This document shows positions 34,680-42,399 of a stretch of 64,000 nucleotides of DNA, piece after piece. The DNA lies in the NCBI GenBank assembly GCA_050633705.1, contig JBOEGZ010000005.1, positions 124,001 to 188,000 of the forward strand, given 5' to 3'. The notes beneath the pieces were generated by a model that was given only the letters and a program-made list of their open reading frames with translations, did not search any database and had not been told where the DNA came from. The DNA comes from JAJFHI01 sp050633705. GTDB lineage: Bacteria > Pseudomonadota > Alphaproteobacteria > Rhizobiales > Hyphomicrobiaceae. The position numbers were made by a program, and so were the translations under genes. Numbering within the stretch: position 1 is the stretch's first letter; the number at the start of each line of letters is the position of its first letter.

Positions 34680-35561
34680 CTATTCGCCAGCCAAAACATT
34701 AACGCGACATTCAGCACCTGGCCCTGTGCTCAAAACACCGACCAGTTCCGGTAGGTATTGCTCCAATTCTTCTTTCAAAAGGTAGGGAGGATTATGCACG
34801 ATCAAACCTGTACCGCTTAAGGTATCGCGGTGGTTTGAAGCGTGACGGAGCAACTCAATGGCCAACAATTTTTTGATGCCCGTTTCTACCAGTGCTCTGT
34901 GAAAGCGTTTCACGTCTGTTGTATCTTTAATCGGATACCACAGCACGAATATGCCATTGGCAAACCGCCTCACGCCCTCTTGTAGTCCTGTAACAAGACG
35001 TTCGAATTCTCCAGGCACTTCAAATGGAGGATCGATCAAGACAACACCACGACGCTCTTTTAGTGGCAACAAAGATTTAAGCGCTATCCAGCCGTCAAGA
35101 GCCAGGACTTTAACTGCGCGGTCGCGCGCGAACAATCGAGCGAGTTCGCGACTGTCTTCAGCGTGAAACTCATTTGCGACCAGCCGGTCTTGCGGGCGCA
35201 TCAAACGCCGAATGAGAACTGGACTTCCAGGGTACATAACAGGAGCATCGCGTTGTCCCACTGCTGCCGTTGGTGCCGCTGTCCCCTCGTTGAGTTGCGC
35301 AACACAATCAAGGTATGGAGCAAGTAATTGTTGTGTCGCTGGTGAAAACTTCGCCTGCCAAACCCGCTCTATACCTTCCGCCGCCTCACCCGTGCGTTGA
35401 GCTTCACGACTGCGCAAATCATAAAAACCTACACCGGCGTGGGTATCTACCGCACCGAATGCACTGTCCTTGATTTTGAGATAATCGATAATGCGTGCAA
35501 CGACAGTGTGCTTCACAACATCTGCAAAATTTCCGGCGTGGTAAGGGTGACGGTAATTCAT
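34680..35561 (-). CDS. rlmJ: 23S rRNA (adenine2030-N6)-methyltransferase RlmJ
   Basis: Rossmann-fold methyltransferase that makes m6A2030 in 23S rRNA. The N-terminus NYRHPYHAGNFADVVKH is the family signature, AVDTHAGVGFYDL is the SAM-binding motif, and GVVLIDPPFE carries the D-P-P-F catalytic motif of N6-adenine methyltransferases. LAIELLRH and GTGLIVHNPPY near the end also match. The start at 35561 gives the canonical MNYRHPYHAG; an upstream Met adds ten non-conserved residues. 293 residues, normal. It lies between a lineage-specific gene and holC. Confidence 0.92.
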   Translation of the reverse strand: MNYRHPYHAGNFADVVKHTVVARIIDYLKIKDSAFGAVDTHAGVGFYDLRSREAQRTGEAAEGIERVWQAKFSPATQQLLAPYLDCVAQLNEGTAAPTAAVGQRDAPVMYPGSPVLIRRLMRPQDRLVANEFHAEDSRELARLFARDRAVKVLALDGWIALKSLLPLKERRGVVLIDPPFEVPGEFERLVTGLQEGVRRFANGIFVLWYPIKDTTDVKRFHRALVETGIKKLLAIELLRHASNHRDTLSGTGLIVHNPPYLLKEELEQYLPELVGVLSTGPGAECRVNVLAGE

Positions 35562-35705
35562 ATGCCGACACGCAGGCCCTGGGCGAAGCAAACGCGCGAT
35601 AGCAAAATCGCATTGGCAGAAAAGTCATCGTCAAATTTCATCGTTGTAACTGCCAATCACTTTACGTTTGAGAACCACACGGGGTTTGGTCAAAAAAGAT
35701 TTGCG

Positions 35706-36197
35706 TCATGCCTTTTTTTGCCAACCGCCTTGGCTGCTTTGCTGCCAATAGGTGACAGAACAACCAGCATCCTTGGCAGCCCGCCATTCCTGACGTGCGT
35801 TTGCAATTGCAGCTTCGTCGGCACCGTCAAACAGATAAACAATGCGCGAGAACCCCGCAAAACTTTCTGCCTCTGCGCCATCAACCAGAAAACGAATGCC
35901 AGCACCGTTGGGCGCTTCATTTTCAGACGTTAACAATATTGGTTGATCTTCAGAATTAACCCCTGCTTGACCTGAAATCGCATGCGGCAAAAAACTGTCA
36001 TCGCGATAGGTCCACAACGATAGATCGAGCGCTTCAAGACGTTCTGGTGATCCGCATTGGACAACAGCCCGCCACCCCCGCTCGATCGTTTTTTCCAACA
36101 AACTTGGCAAGACCTCCTCAAGAGGCTGGCGCTCGAGATGATAGAAAAGGACTTCCGTCGGTGGTGGCGTGTCGGTTTTGTCGTTTGCCTCACTCAT
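35706..36197 (-). CDS. holC: DNA polymerase III subunit chi
   Basis: Clamp-loader accessory subunit that links the replisome to SSB. The sequence TEVLFYHLERQPLEEVLPSL, GWRAVVQCGSPERLEALD, LWTYRDDSFLPHA and FDGADEAAIANARQEWRAAK is characteristic of HolC. 163 residues from the ATG at 36197 (MSEAND); a Pro/Thr-rich N-terminal extension of about 13 residues precedes the fold. A five-codon longer start is possible. It reads toward rlmJ, 144 bases away. Confidence 0.92.
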   Translation of the reverse strand: MSEANDKTDTPPPTEVLFYHLERQPLEEVLPSLLEKTIERGWRAVVQCGSPERLEALDLSLWTYRDDSFLPHAISGQAGVNSEDQPILLTSENEAPNGAGIRFLVDGAEAESFAGFSRIVYLFDGADEAAIANARQEWRAAKDAGCSVTYWQQSSQGGWQKKA

Positions 36198-36528
36198 AAT
36201 GAAATTGCCCAATGCTCACCTGATAAAAGGCAAGCAATCTCACCTTGTTGATCCATTTGTCCGCACACTGAACCCGGCCTTCGGACACTCGCAATGTAAC
36301 CGCCATTGCACGAAACGTCTTGCATCCTAAGGCGTACAATCCTATATCGACAGTCCGGAACGGCGCCAGACCAGTGGCTGACGTCCGTGTGGGCGGTGAG
36401 GCTTTAGCATCTTCGGGTTCGCTAAGATCTCCCGCTCACTGCGAAATTAAAAACGCCGCGGCGCCCTATGAGGCCCGCGGCGTTTTTCATTCCGGCCAAT
36501 AATCTAAGAATTATGGCACGATCCCGAT
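36198..36528. other. intergenic with strong terminator, possible small RNA
   Basis: 331 bases between holC and the Cys-repeat gene, both leftward. No coding sequence supported. The right end holds a strong bidirectional terminator (36449-36487). Rightward of 36250 there is a GC-rich stretch with TTAGC / GCTAA pairing near 36405-36430 that could be a structured RNA ending in that terminator. Confidence 0.35.
36449..36487 (-). terminator. bidirectional terminator
   Basis: AAAAACGCCGCGG pairs perfectly with CCGCGGCGTTTTT around a 13-base loop with further GGC/GCC pairing. It is 42 bases downstream of the Cys-repeat gene stop on the minus strand and has a T-run on either strand. Confidence 0.9.
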
Positions 36529-36843
36529 CTACCGCCGACGTTTCTTTCTCAAGTACCTGCGAGGTACTTGACCGGCATCCACCAGCGCCCGCTTGCATTT
36601 TCTCGACAATCGGCGACCATTAGATTCCATACATTTACGCAGCGACGTTGTACCTATGCTGTATTTAGAGCAGAAACGCTTGTAATCGCGCTTACAGTTG
36701 CGCTCGACTTTTTCAGTAACCGCAAATGCCGCCACTGGAACTGCGACTATGCCAGCACCAAGCATGCACGCCATCAACAGGCCTTTGGCAGTCCCGCTTA
36801 CCGCGTTGCGGTCCTGGCCCCGTTTAAATATCTGCATCGACAT
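36529..36843 (-). CDS. small secreted Cys-repeat protein (GLG1-repeat-like)
   Basis: 104 residues from the ATG at 36843, which has AAGGA four bases upstream; earlier in-frame Met codons exist. A hydrophobic signal segment (about 21-41, core LLMACMLGAGIVAVPVAAFA) is followed by one Cys-rich unit: CKRDYKRFC, KCMESNGRRLSRKC and KRALVDAG. The spacing C-x7-C and C-x2-EN...LS-x2-C-x2-AL resembles a single Golgi-glycoprotein-1 type Cys repeat, found in small periplasmic rhizobial proteins. The end is strongly basic (RRYLRKKRRR). Function unknown; two disulfides are likely. Strong terminator downstream. Confidence 0.7.
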   Translation of the reverse strand: MSMQIFKRGQDRNAVSGTAKGLLMACMLGAGIVAVPVAAFAVTEKVERNCKRDYKRFCSKYSIGTTSLRKCMESNGRRLSRKCKRALVDAGQVPRRYLRKKRRR

Positions 36844-36981
36844 CTTGTCCTTCATTTCAAGCAAACCAATCCCCGGCGCTTGATTAGACATTTAATAAAG
36901 TCCGTTCTCCCGGCTATGCAACCAAGCTCGGACTTGAATACTCAAATTGATACACCCGCGCCCAAACGAACTATCAGCCCT

Positions 36982-38358
36982 TTAACGCTTACTTTTGGGC
37001 GCAAATGGGTTGTCCCCTTTGCGTAGATTGAGACGAATCGGCACACCGGGCAAGTCGAAAGCGTCGCGCAGATCGTTCGTCAGATATCTGATGTATGATT
37101 TTGGCATGTCCTGCGGTCGTGAACAAAACACGACAAACGTTGGCGGGCGCACAGATGGCTGGGTCGCAAAACGCAACTTAATGCGCCGACCACCCACGGC
37201 TGGTGGGGCGTGTCGCGTCGTCGCTGATTGCAGCCAGCGGTTTAGGGCGGGTGTCCCCACGCGTTTGTTCCAGTTTTCATAAGTTTGAAAAATAGCTTTC
37301 GCGAGCTTATCCATGCCGCGTTCGGCAAGGGCAGAAATTGGAACCAACGACACGTTTGGCACCTGAGACAGTTTGCGTTTCATCAAGTCTTTAACGTCTT
37401 TCAGAAACTGCTGTTTTTCTTCAACCAGGTCCCACTTGTTGATCGCAATAACAAGTGCGCGTCCTTCTTTGGCCACCCGTTCTGCAATGATTAAATCCTG
37501 TTGCTCAAAAGCGCGTTCCGCGTCGATCATCATCACAACAACTTCAGCAAACCGAATGGCGCGAATGCTGTCAGATGCCGATAGCTTTTCGGCGACACCT
37601 TCGACTTTCGATTTGCGCCGAAGACCTGCGGTATCGTAAAGGCGAATTTTGTGCTCTCCGATTTGCAAATCACTTGCTATCGAGTCGCGTGTCAGTCCGG
37701 GTTCAGGGCCTGTGATCATGCGGTCTTCACCAAGAAACGCATTGACCAAAGTCGATTTGCCAGCATTCGGACGTCCGACAATCGCAACGCGCAGAGGCCG
37801 CATTGTCGCCGGCAGATCGCCTTCACCAAGATCTCGATCCTTGAAAGATTTAGGTTTTAGTTCAAGGCCTGCAAGAATATCCTCTTCCAGCTCATCAAGA
37901 CCGATGCCATGCTCAGCAGAAATGCCAATCGGTGATCCAAGGCCCAATTCGAAGGCTTCAAAAATCGTTTCTTCAACAGCCCGGCCTTCACACTTGTTCG
38001 CTGCAAGCACAATAGGCTTGCCTGATGCGCGCGCAATTTTGGCAAACGTTTGATCCGTTGGTGTAACGCCGTCCCTTGCATCCATCACAAACACAATGAG
38101 ATCTGCAAGATGGATTGCAGCTTCAGACTGTTCACGCATCCTTGCAGCAATCGAGCCACGTTCAGCCTCTTCCAAACCCGCCGTATCAATCAATGTAATT
38201 CGATGCCCGCCAAGTTCGATGTCTTGGTCGCGACGGTCCCGCGTCAAACCGGGCATGTCTGAAACCAACGCTGCACGCGACTGCGTCAGTCGGTTAAACA
38301 ACGTCGACTTGCCAACGTTTGGTCGACCAACAATTGCAATTTTAAAAGGGCTGGACAT
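36982..38358 (-). CDS. der: ribosome-assembly GTPase Der (EngA)
   Basis: Essential double GTPase of 50S subunit assembly. First G domain from residue 6: IVGRPNVGKSTLFNR, DTAGLEEAE, NKCEG. Second from about 178: AIVGRPNAGKSTLVNAF, DTAGLRRKSK, INKWDLV. C-terminal KH-like domain (about 365-458) contains RRIKLRFATQPSVRPPTFVVF and ends in LRKGDNPFA. Start at 38358 (MSSPFKIAIVG). 458 residues, normal. It is the last gene of the leftward yfgM-bamB-der group, a conserved neighbourhood in proteobacteria. Confidence 0.97.
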   Translation of the reverse strand: MSSPFKIAIVGRPNVGKSTLFNRLTQSRAALVSDMPGLTRDRRDQDIELGGHRITLIDTAGLEEAERGSIAARMREQSEAAIHLADLIVFVMDARDGVTPTDQTFAKIARASGKPIVLAANKCEGRAVEETIFEAFELGLGSPIGISAEHGIGLDELEEDILAGLELKPKSFKDRDLGEGDLPATMRPLRVAIVGRPNAGKSTLVNAFLGEDRMITGPEPGLTRDSIASDLQIGEHKIRLYDTAGLRRKSKVEGVAEKLSASDSIRAIRFAEVVVMMIDAERAFEQQDLIIAERVAKEGRALVIAINKWDLVEEKQQFLKDVKDLMKRKLSQVPNVSLVPISALAERGMDKLAKAIFQTYENWNKRVGTPALNRWLQSATTRHAPPAVGGRRIKLRFATQPSVRPPTFVVFCSRPQDMPKSYIRYLTNDLRDAFDLPGVPIRLNLRKGDNPFAPKSKR

Positions 38359-38660
38359 GATTTTCTCTGAGCGCACGCGATTATTTGGACGATATGATAA
38401 AGCCCGATTTGCGCACCCTAACTCAACGCGGTGAGAGCAAGACCGTCGAATATCTAGGTGACTTGAAGCCCCAAGTGTCGGTTGGTCTCTCGCCGTCGCC
38501 GCTTATGCCTCAATCCTGGCGATTTGCAAACCATCGATATTGCCACAGATCAAAAGATACAATTTTTGCCGCCCCGCCTGTGCCCATCGGCACTGCCAAG
38601 ACAGCTCGGTTGTTGCGGAAAAAGGCAATCTGAAGTCAAAATGGCCGCTAACCATATTCG
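38359..38660. other. intergenic between bamB and der
   Basis: 302 bases, both neighbours leftward. No coding sequence supported, no clear hairpin with T-run. It could contain a der promoter; otherwise der is read through from bamB. Confidence 0.35.
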
Positions 38661-40058
38661 CTAATTCAGAGAATAAAGTTCAGCATCGTCCGTCAGCACA
38701 AGCATGCGGTTTTGTGCCACGATTGGAGCAACATACACGGGGCTGCCAATCGAGGTCTTCTTCAACACCTTGCCAGAGGTCGGCTCGACACTAACGATTT
38801 CACCCTTGCTGGAAACGACGCGCAACGCGCCACCGGCGAGCACTGGACCGACCCAAGTTCGGCTCTCTCCCGGAATCTTCATTGTCCATTGGATATTGCC
38901 GGACTTTCGCGACAAGGCCATCAATTGACCCGACGTATCGACGACAAAGACGCTACCTCCGGCGACATATGGGGTTTGGGTTCCCGGCACTCGTGAAGAC
39001 CATAGCCGCTCCCCACTATCGATTTTTGTTGCCACCATGCGCCCGGCGTGGCCAACGGCATAAACCACACCATCAGAAATTGCAGGACTTGCGGCATCGC
39101 TCAAAGACGCCATCTGCGAGGTCGCACGCGAACGCGCCAGGTTTTCGGTCCACTTTGTGGTCCCGTCAGCCACGTTAAGAGCAACCAAATCTCCGGACGG
39201 ATACGGCACAACGACGGTATCACCGAGCACAGCGGGGCTGACGCTTGAAACAATACTTGCTGTTTGTGGCAAGCCACGCACGACCCACAGCTCCACACCA
39301 TCCACCGCCGATAGGCAGTAGGTGCGACCATCAATTGTCACAATAAACACGCGTCCATTTGAAACCGTTGGTGCGGCACGCAATGGCGTGTTGAGATTGC
39401 GATCCCAGATCTTCTTTCCTGACGCTGGATTGAGGGCTGCAACCAGTCCATAACCACTTGCGGCAAATATTTTACCCTCTTCAGCGGCAATTCCACCGCC
39501 ATATCCGCCAGTCGCGCTGTCGCCTGAACCGAGTGAGAAAAAGTCGCCACCTGTAACCGTCTCTGTGTCAGGCTTTAGTGAGACCTGCCAAGCCCGCGCA
39601 CCTGAAGCAAGGTTAAAAGCTGAAATCGTACCGCGTGCATCGAGCGTGTAAGCCCGTCCGCCATAGACAATTGGCGTTGCCGTGATACGGCCTGCCTTAC
39701 TTGACCCTTTTCCAGCACTTGCAGACCAACCCTTTGTCAGCGTGGCACCGAGAGATAAATGGCCTGGTGCGTTTGTTGCCGCGCCGCCGGGATAAGCCCA
39801 GGCTTGGTTAACACTTGGAGGTGGAACAACAATCGCCTGATCGGCGACAGCCAGTTCACCTGGCACAACTTCACGTGCTGGCAAAACAGGAATACGTTTT
39901 CCAGGAAGCGGTTTTTGCTTCTGAGCAAATGGATTCAAATCCGCGACCTTAGGCAACTTGGGCAGCCCACTTGAACAACCAGCAAGGACCGTCGCCAAGA
40001 TGACCAGCGATCCGCAGCTGGCGCTGAACTTAACCGATTTGCTACCCATTCCCGTCAT
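38661..40058 (-). CDS. bamB: outer-membrane assembly lipoprotein BamB (PQQ-like beta-propeller)
   Basis: Lipoprotein of the BAM complex that helps insert beta-barrel proteins into the outer membrane. Signal with lipobox LAGCSSG (Cys about 28), then seven to eight PQQ-like blade repeats (GGRAYTLDARGTISAFNLAS; GLVAALNPASGKKIWD; LVALNVADGTTKWTENL; GQLMALSRKSGNIQWTMK). 465 residues from the ATG at 40058; a second Met three codons later is equally possible, as is a longer non-signal start. It lies 16 bases after yfgM. The fold is certain; the BamB role rests on the lipobox and the yfgM-bamB-der context. Confidence 0.88.
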   Translation of the reverse strand: MTGMGSKSVKFSASCGSLVILATVLAGCSSGLPKLPKVADLNPFAQKQKPLPGKRIPVLPAREVVPGELAVADQAIVVPPPSVNQAWAYPGGAATNAPGHLSLGATLTKGWSASAGKGSSKAGRITATPIVYGGRAYTLDARGTISAFNLASGARAWQVSLKPDTETVTGGDFFSLGSGDSATGGYGGGIAAEEGKIFAASGYGLVAALNPASGKKIWDRNLNTPLRAAPTVSNGRVFIVTIDGRTYCLSAVDGVELWVVRGLPQTASIVSSVSPAVLGDTVVVPYPSGDLVALNVADGTTKWTENLARSRATSQMASLSDAASPAISDGVVYAVGHAGRMVATKIDSGERLWSSRVPGTQTPYVAGGSVFVVDTSGQLMALSRKSGNIQWTMKIPGESRTWVGPVLAGGALRVVSSKGEIVSVEPTSGKVLKKTSIGSPVYVAPIVAQNRMLVLTDDAELYSLN

Positions 40059-40074
40059 CCCGAAATCGGGCTCC

Positions 40075-40857
40075 CTACTTTTGCTCTTCGGTCGCCGGTT
40101 TAACGTCTGGTGATGGTGACGTTGTAGCTGGCTTCGTATCCTCTGGCGTCGACGTTGAAGAAGCGGAAGGTTTTGCAGAAGCCGCATCCTTAGCGCCAAT
40201 TTCGTTTGCAGAAATCCGGGCCAGCATCATTCGTGTGCGTTGTGCCATTCCCGGCGGTGTTGACGCATCCAACATCAATTTATCGAAAACACCGCGTGCT
40301 TCCACCAAGTTGCCAGCTTGGTAAGCCGCTAGGCCGACCAATTCACGGGCGCTAAAGCGGTACGCATTGTCATCTGCCAACAAATGGTTGAGGCGATTCT
40401 TGATCACGGTAAAGTCAGCCTTGCCCAATTGTAGTGCAGCAATTTGCAACGTCGCATAGTCACGCAAAATGGGATCAGCCGATCCGGCTACCAGCTTCTC
40501 ATATGTCTTTATGGCTTCATCCGTTTTGCCAGATTGGCGTTCAGCCCCTGCAATCTGCAACTGTGAGAGGGCCTCGTAGCCACCCGGCGCATTTTTCGAA
40601 ATTGCTTCAAGGGCTTTCAAACCCTCGTCGAGCTTGCCTTGTTTGATGAGCTGTGCGGCCTCGGTGTAATTCTCACCTGCTTGTTGCGAGGCAACTAAGC
40701 GATTGTTTTGCCAGTATTTATATCCAGCCAGCGCCAATAAAATGGTCACAACCGCGGCGATGAGATAACTGCCATATTGCTTCCAAAGCGCGGTCATTCG
40801 CTCACGTTGGATTTCTTCTTTTACTTCTCTACTGAAGCTATCGTTGAGGTCGGCCAT
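40075..40857 (-). CDS. YfgM-like tetratricopeptide membrane protein
   Basis: Inner-membrane protein with a cytosolic N-terminus, one membrane helix (about residues 29-47, core YLIAAVVTILLALAGY) and a periplasmic TPR-like domain (about 55-225) of the YfgM / TPR_21 type; E. coli YfgM associates with the SecYEG translocon and periplasmic chaperones. FSREVKEEIQRERM ahead of the helix is typical of the family. After the repeats comes a Ser/Thr/Pro/Lys-rich tail of about 35 residues. 260 residues. First gene of the yfgM-bamB-der group. Confidence 0.85.
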   Translation of the reverse strand: MADLNDSFSREVKEEIQRERMTALWKQYGSYLIAAVVTILLALAGYKYWQNNRLVASQQAGENYTEAAQLIKQGKLDEGLKALEAISKNAPGGYEALSQLQIAGAERQSGKTDEAIKTYEKLVAGSADPILRDYATLQIAALQLGKADFTVIKNRLNHLLADDNAYRFSARELVGLAAYQAGNLVEARGVFDKLMLDASTPPGMAQRTRMMLARISANEIGAKDAASAKPSASSTSTPEDTKPATTSPSPDVKPATEEQK

Positions 40858-41049
40858 TCGGTGTCATCATCCCTAGCGCTATAATGCATTGATTTTAATT
40901 GAATATTTTGCAGATGGTCTCATGTTGTCCCGAACTGCAAAATCCAAAAGCTGCCCGCATAGATAGCGGACACCTGTCAGAACGCAATGCCCCACTTTAA
41001 GGGAAGCGATTTTCATCGTGTTTGAACGGCCTACGTCGCACCCATCACA

Positions 41050-41943
41050 TCAAGTCGCGGTTTTTTTCGTCTTTTTCGTGGCCTTGCGTTTTCCAGAGCT
41101 TTTTTCCCCAGATATGGCGGAGGAATCAGTCTTCATCTCATAAACATGTTCTGTGGTCGGAAATTCATGCGATCGCACATCATTGGCATAACTTTCGATC
41201 GCTCGGTCGATCGCATCGCCAACCGCACCGAATTCTTTGACGAACTTGGGCACGCGGGGTGACAGACCCAGCATGTCTTCCATCACCAAGATCTGGCCAT
41301 CACAGTTTGAAGAGGCACCGATTCCGATCGTGGGTATTGGAACCGCTGATGTAATGCGTTCTGCCAAGGGAGCTGCAATCGCTTCAACGACAACGGCAAA
41401 GGCGCCTGCCTCGGCAACCATCTGCGCATCCTCTTCCAAGGCCGCCCACTCTGCTTCTTCGCGACCTTGTGCCTTGAAACCACCCAGCACATTAATCGAC
41501 TGTGGTGTCAGGCCGATGTGGGCCATGACAGGAATTCCGCGATCAACAAGATAGCGGATGGTTTCAGCCATCCGGCGTCCACCTTCCAATTTAACCGCGC
41601 CACAGTCCGTTTCCTTCATGATGCGTGCTGCGTTACGAAAAGCGACAGACGGGCTCTCCTCGTAACTGCCAAACGGCATATCCACGACAACCAAAGCCCG
41701 CTTTGCGCCGCGTACAACAGCACGGCCGTGAACAATCATCATGTCCAAAGTGACGGGCACGGTCGTTTCGTAGCCATGCATCACCATACCGAGACTGTCG
41801 CCGACCAGCAGAAAATCACAATGCTTGTCAGCGATTGCGGCTGTATGAGCATGATAAGACGTTAACGATACCACCGGACGTTGCCCCTTAAGGGCCGTGA
41901 TATCTGGCGCCATAAAGCGCTTTTTCTTTGCTTGAATCGACAT
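41050..41943 (-). CDS. panB: 3-methyl-2-oxobutanoate hydroxymethyltransferase
   Basis: First committed enzyme of pantothenate biosynthesis: transfers a hydroxymethyl group from methylene-THF to 2-oxoisovalerate. TIM-barrel signatures: VSLTSYHAHTAAIADKHCD, LLVGDSLGMVMHGYE (metal Asp), MPFGSYEESP, GAVKLEGGR, VMAHIGLTPQSINVLGG and IGIGASSNCDGQILVM. The C-terminus has a Ser/Lys/Thr-rich basic tail (SGKRKATKKTKKTAT), longer than usual. 297 residues. It is monocistronic; panC is not adjacent. Confidence 0.96.
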   Translation of the reverse strand: MSIQAKKKRFMAPDITALKGQRPVVSLTSYHAHTAAIADKHCDFLLVGDSLGMVMHGYETTVPVTLDMMIVHGRAVVRGAKRALVVVDMPFGSYEESPSVAFRNAARIMKETDCGAVKLEGGRRMAETIRYLVDRGIPVMAHIGLTPQSINVLGGFKAQGREEAEWAALEEDAQMVAEAGAFAVVVEAIAAPLAERITSAVPIPTIGIGASSNCDGQILVMEDMLGLSPRVPKFVKEFGAVGDAIDRAIESYANDVRSHEFPTTEHVYEMKTDSSAISGEKSSGKRKATKKTKKTAT

Positions 41944-42399
41944 CTTTGAAATTCGGTCTTCTTAATCTCTGCTGCCACAACGGGCGACAAAAACGAATGG
42001 CGTTAACGATTGGCGGTAGACACCCTGGACGAGGGACGAAAGCTTTGCACCATCACCTTTAGAGAAATCATCGATTGGAGCAAAGACCTAGATTGTATAC
42101 CCCTCAGATATCCTCACTTGGCGTCCTTGCAACCAGATTTTTGCTGCAAATGGCCGGGCACGCTGATTTCATCAGGCTTCAGCGGCAAAACAGTTGATAT
42201 ACCGCCACACTTTTAAAAGCATCTGAGGGTAAATCCCAAGCCTGACATTGCAAGAGCCTGAAAAAACTTGGTAACTTTCCCCTGAAACTAGAAAATGCTG
42301 GGCAGCAAAGATCATCAGGTTTCGAGTATTTGTGAGTATATTACCTTGATAGCCATCTTTCGATACCCGAGAAAAACTCAAATAGAGCAGCACGTGCCC
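41944..42399. other. divergent panB / L,D-transpeptidase intergenic region
   Basis: 456 bases expected to hold both promoters. No coding sequence supported: the transpeptidase frame is open from 42295, but that part has no signal-like sequence. A single TTAAC half-site (42003) but no paired TTAA site is present. No hairpin with T-run. Confidence 0.4.

Noticed and set aside
38385..38633. 82-codon rightward frame between der and bamB
   Set aside because: Opposite to its neighbours, no ribosome site and no family pattern.
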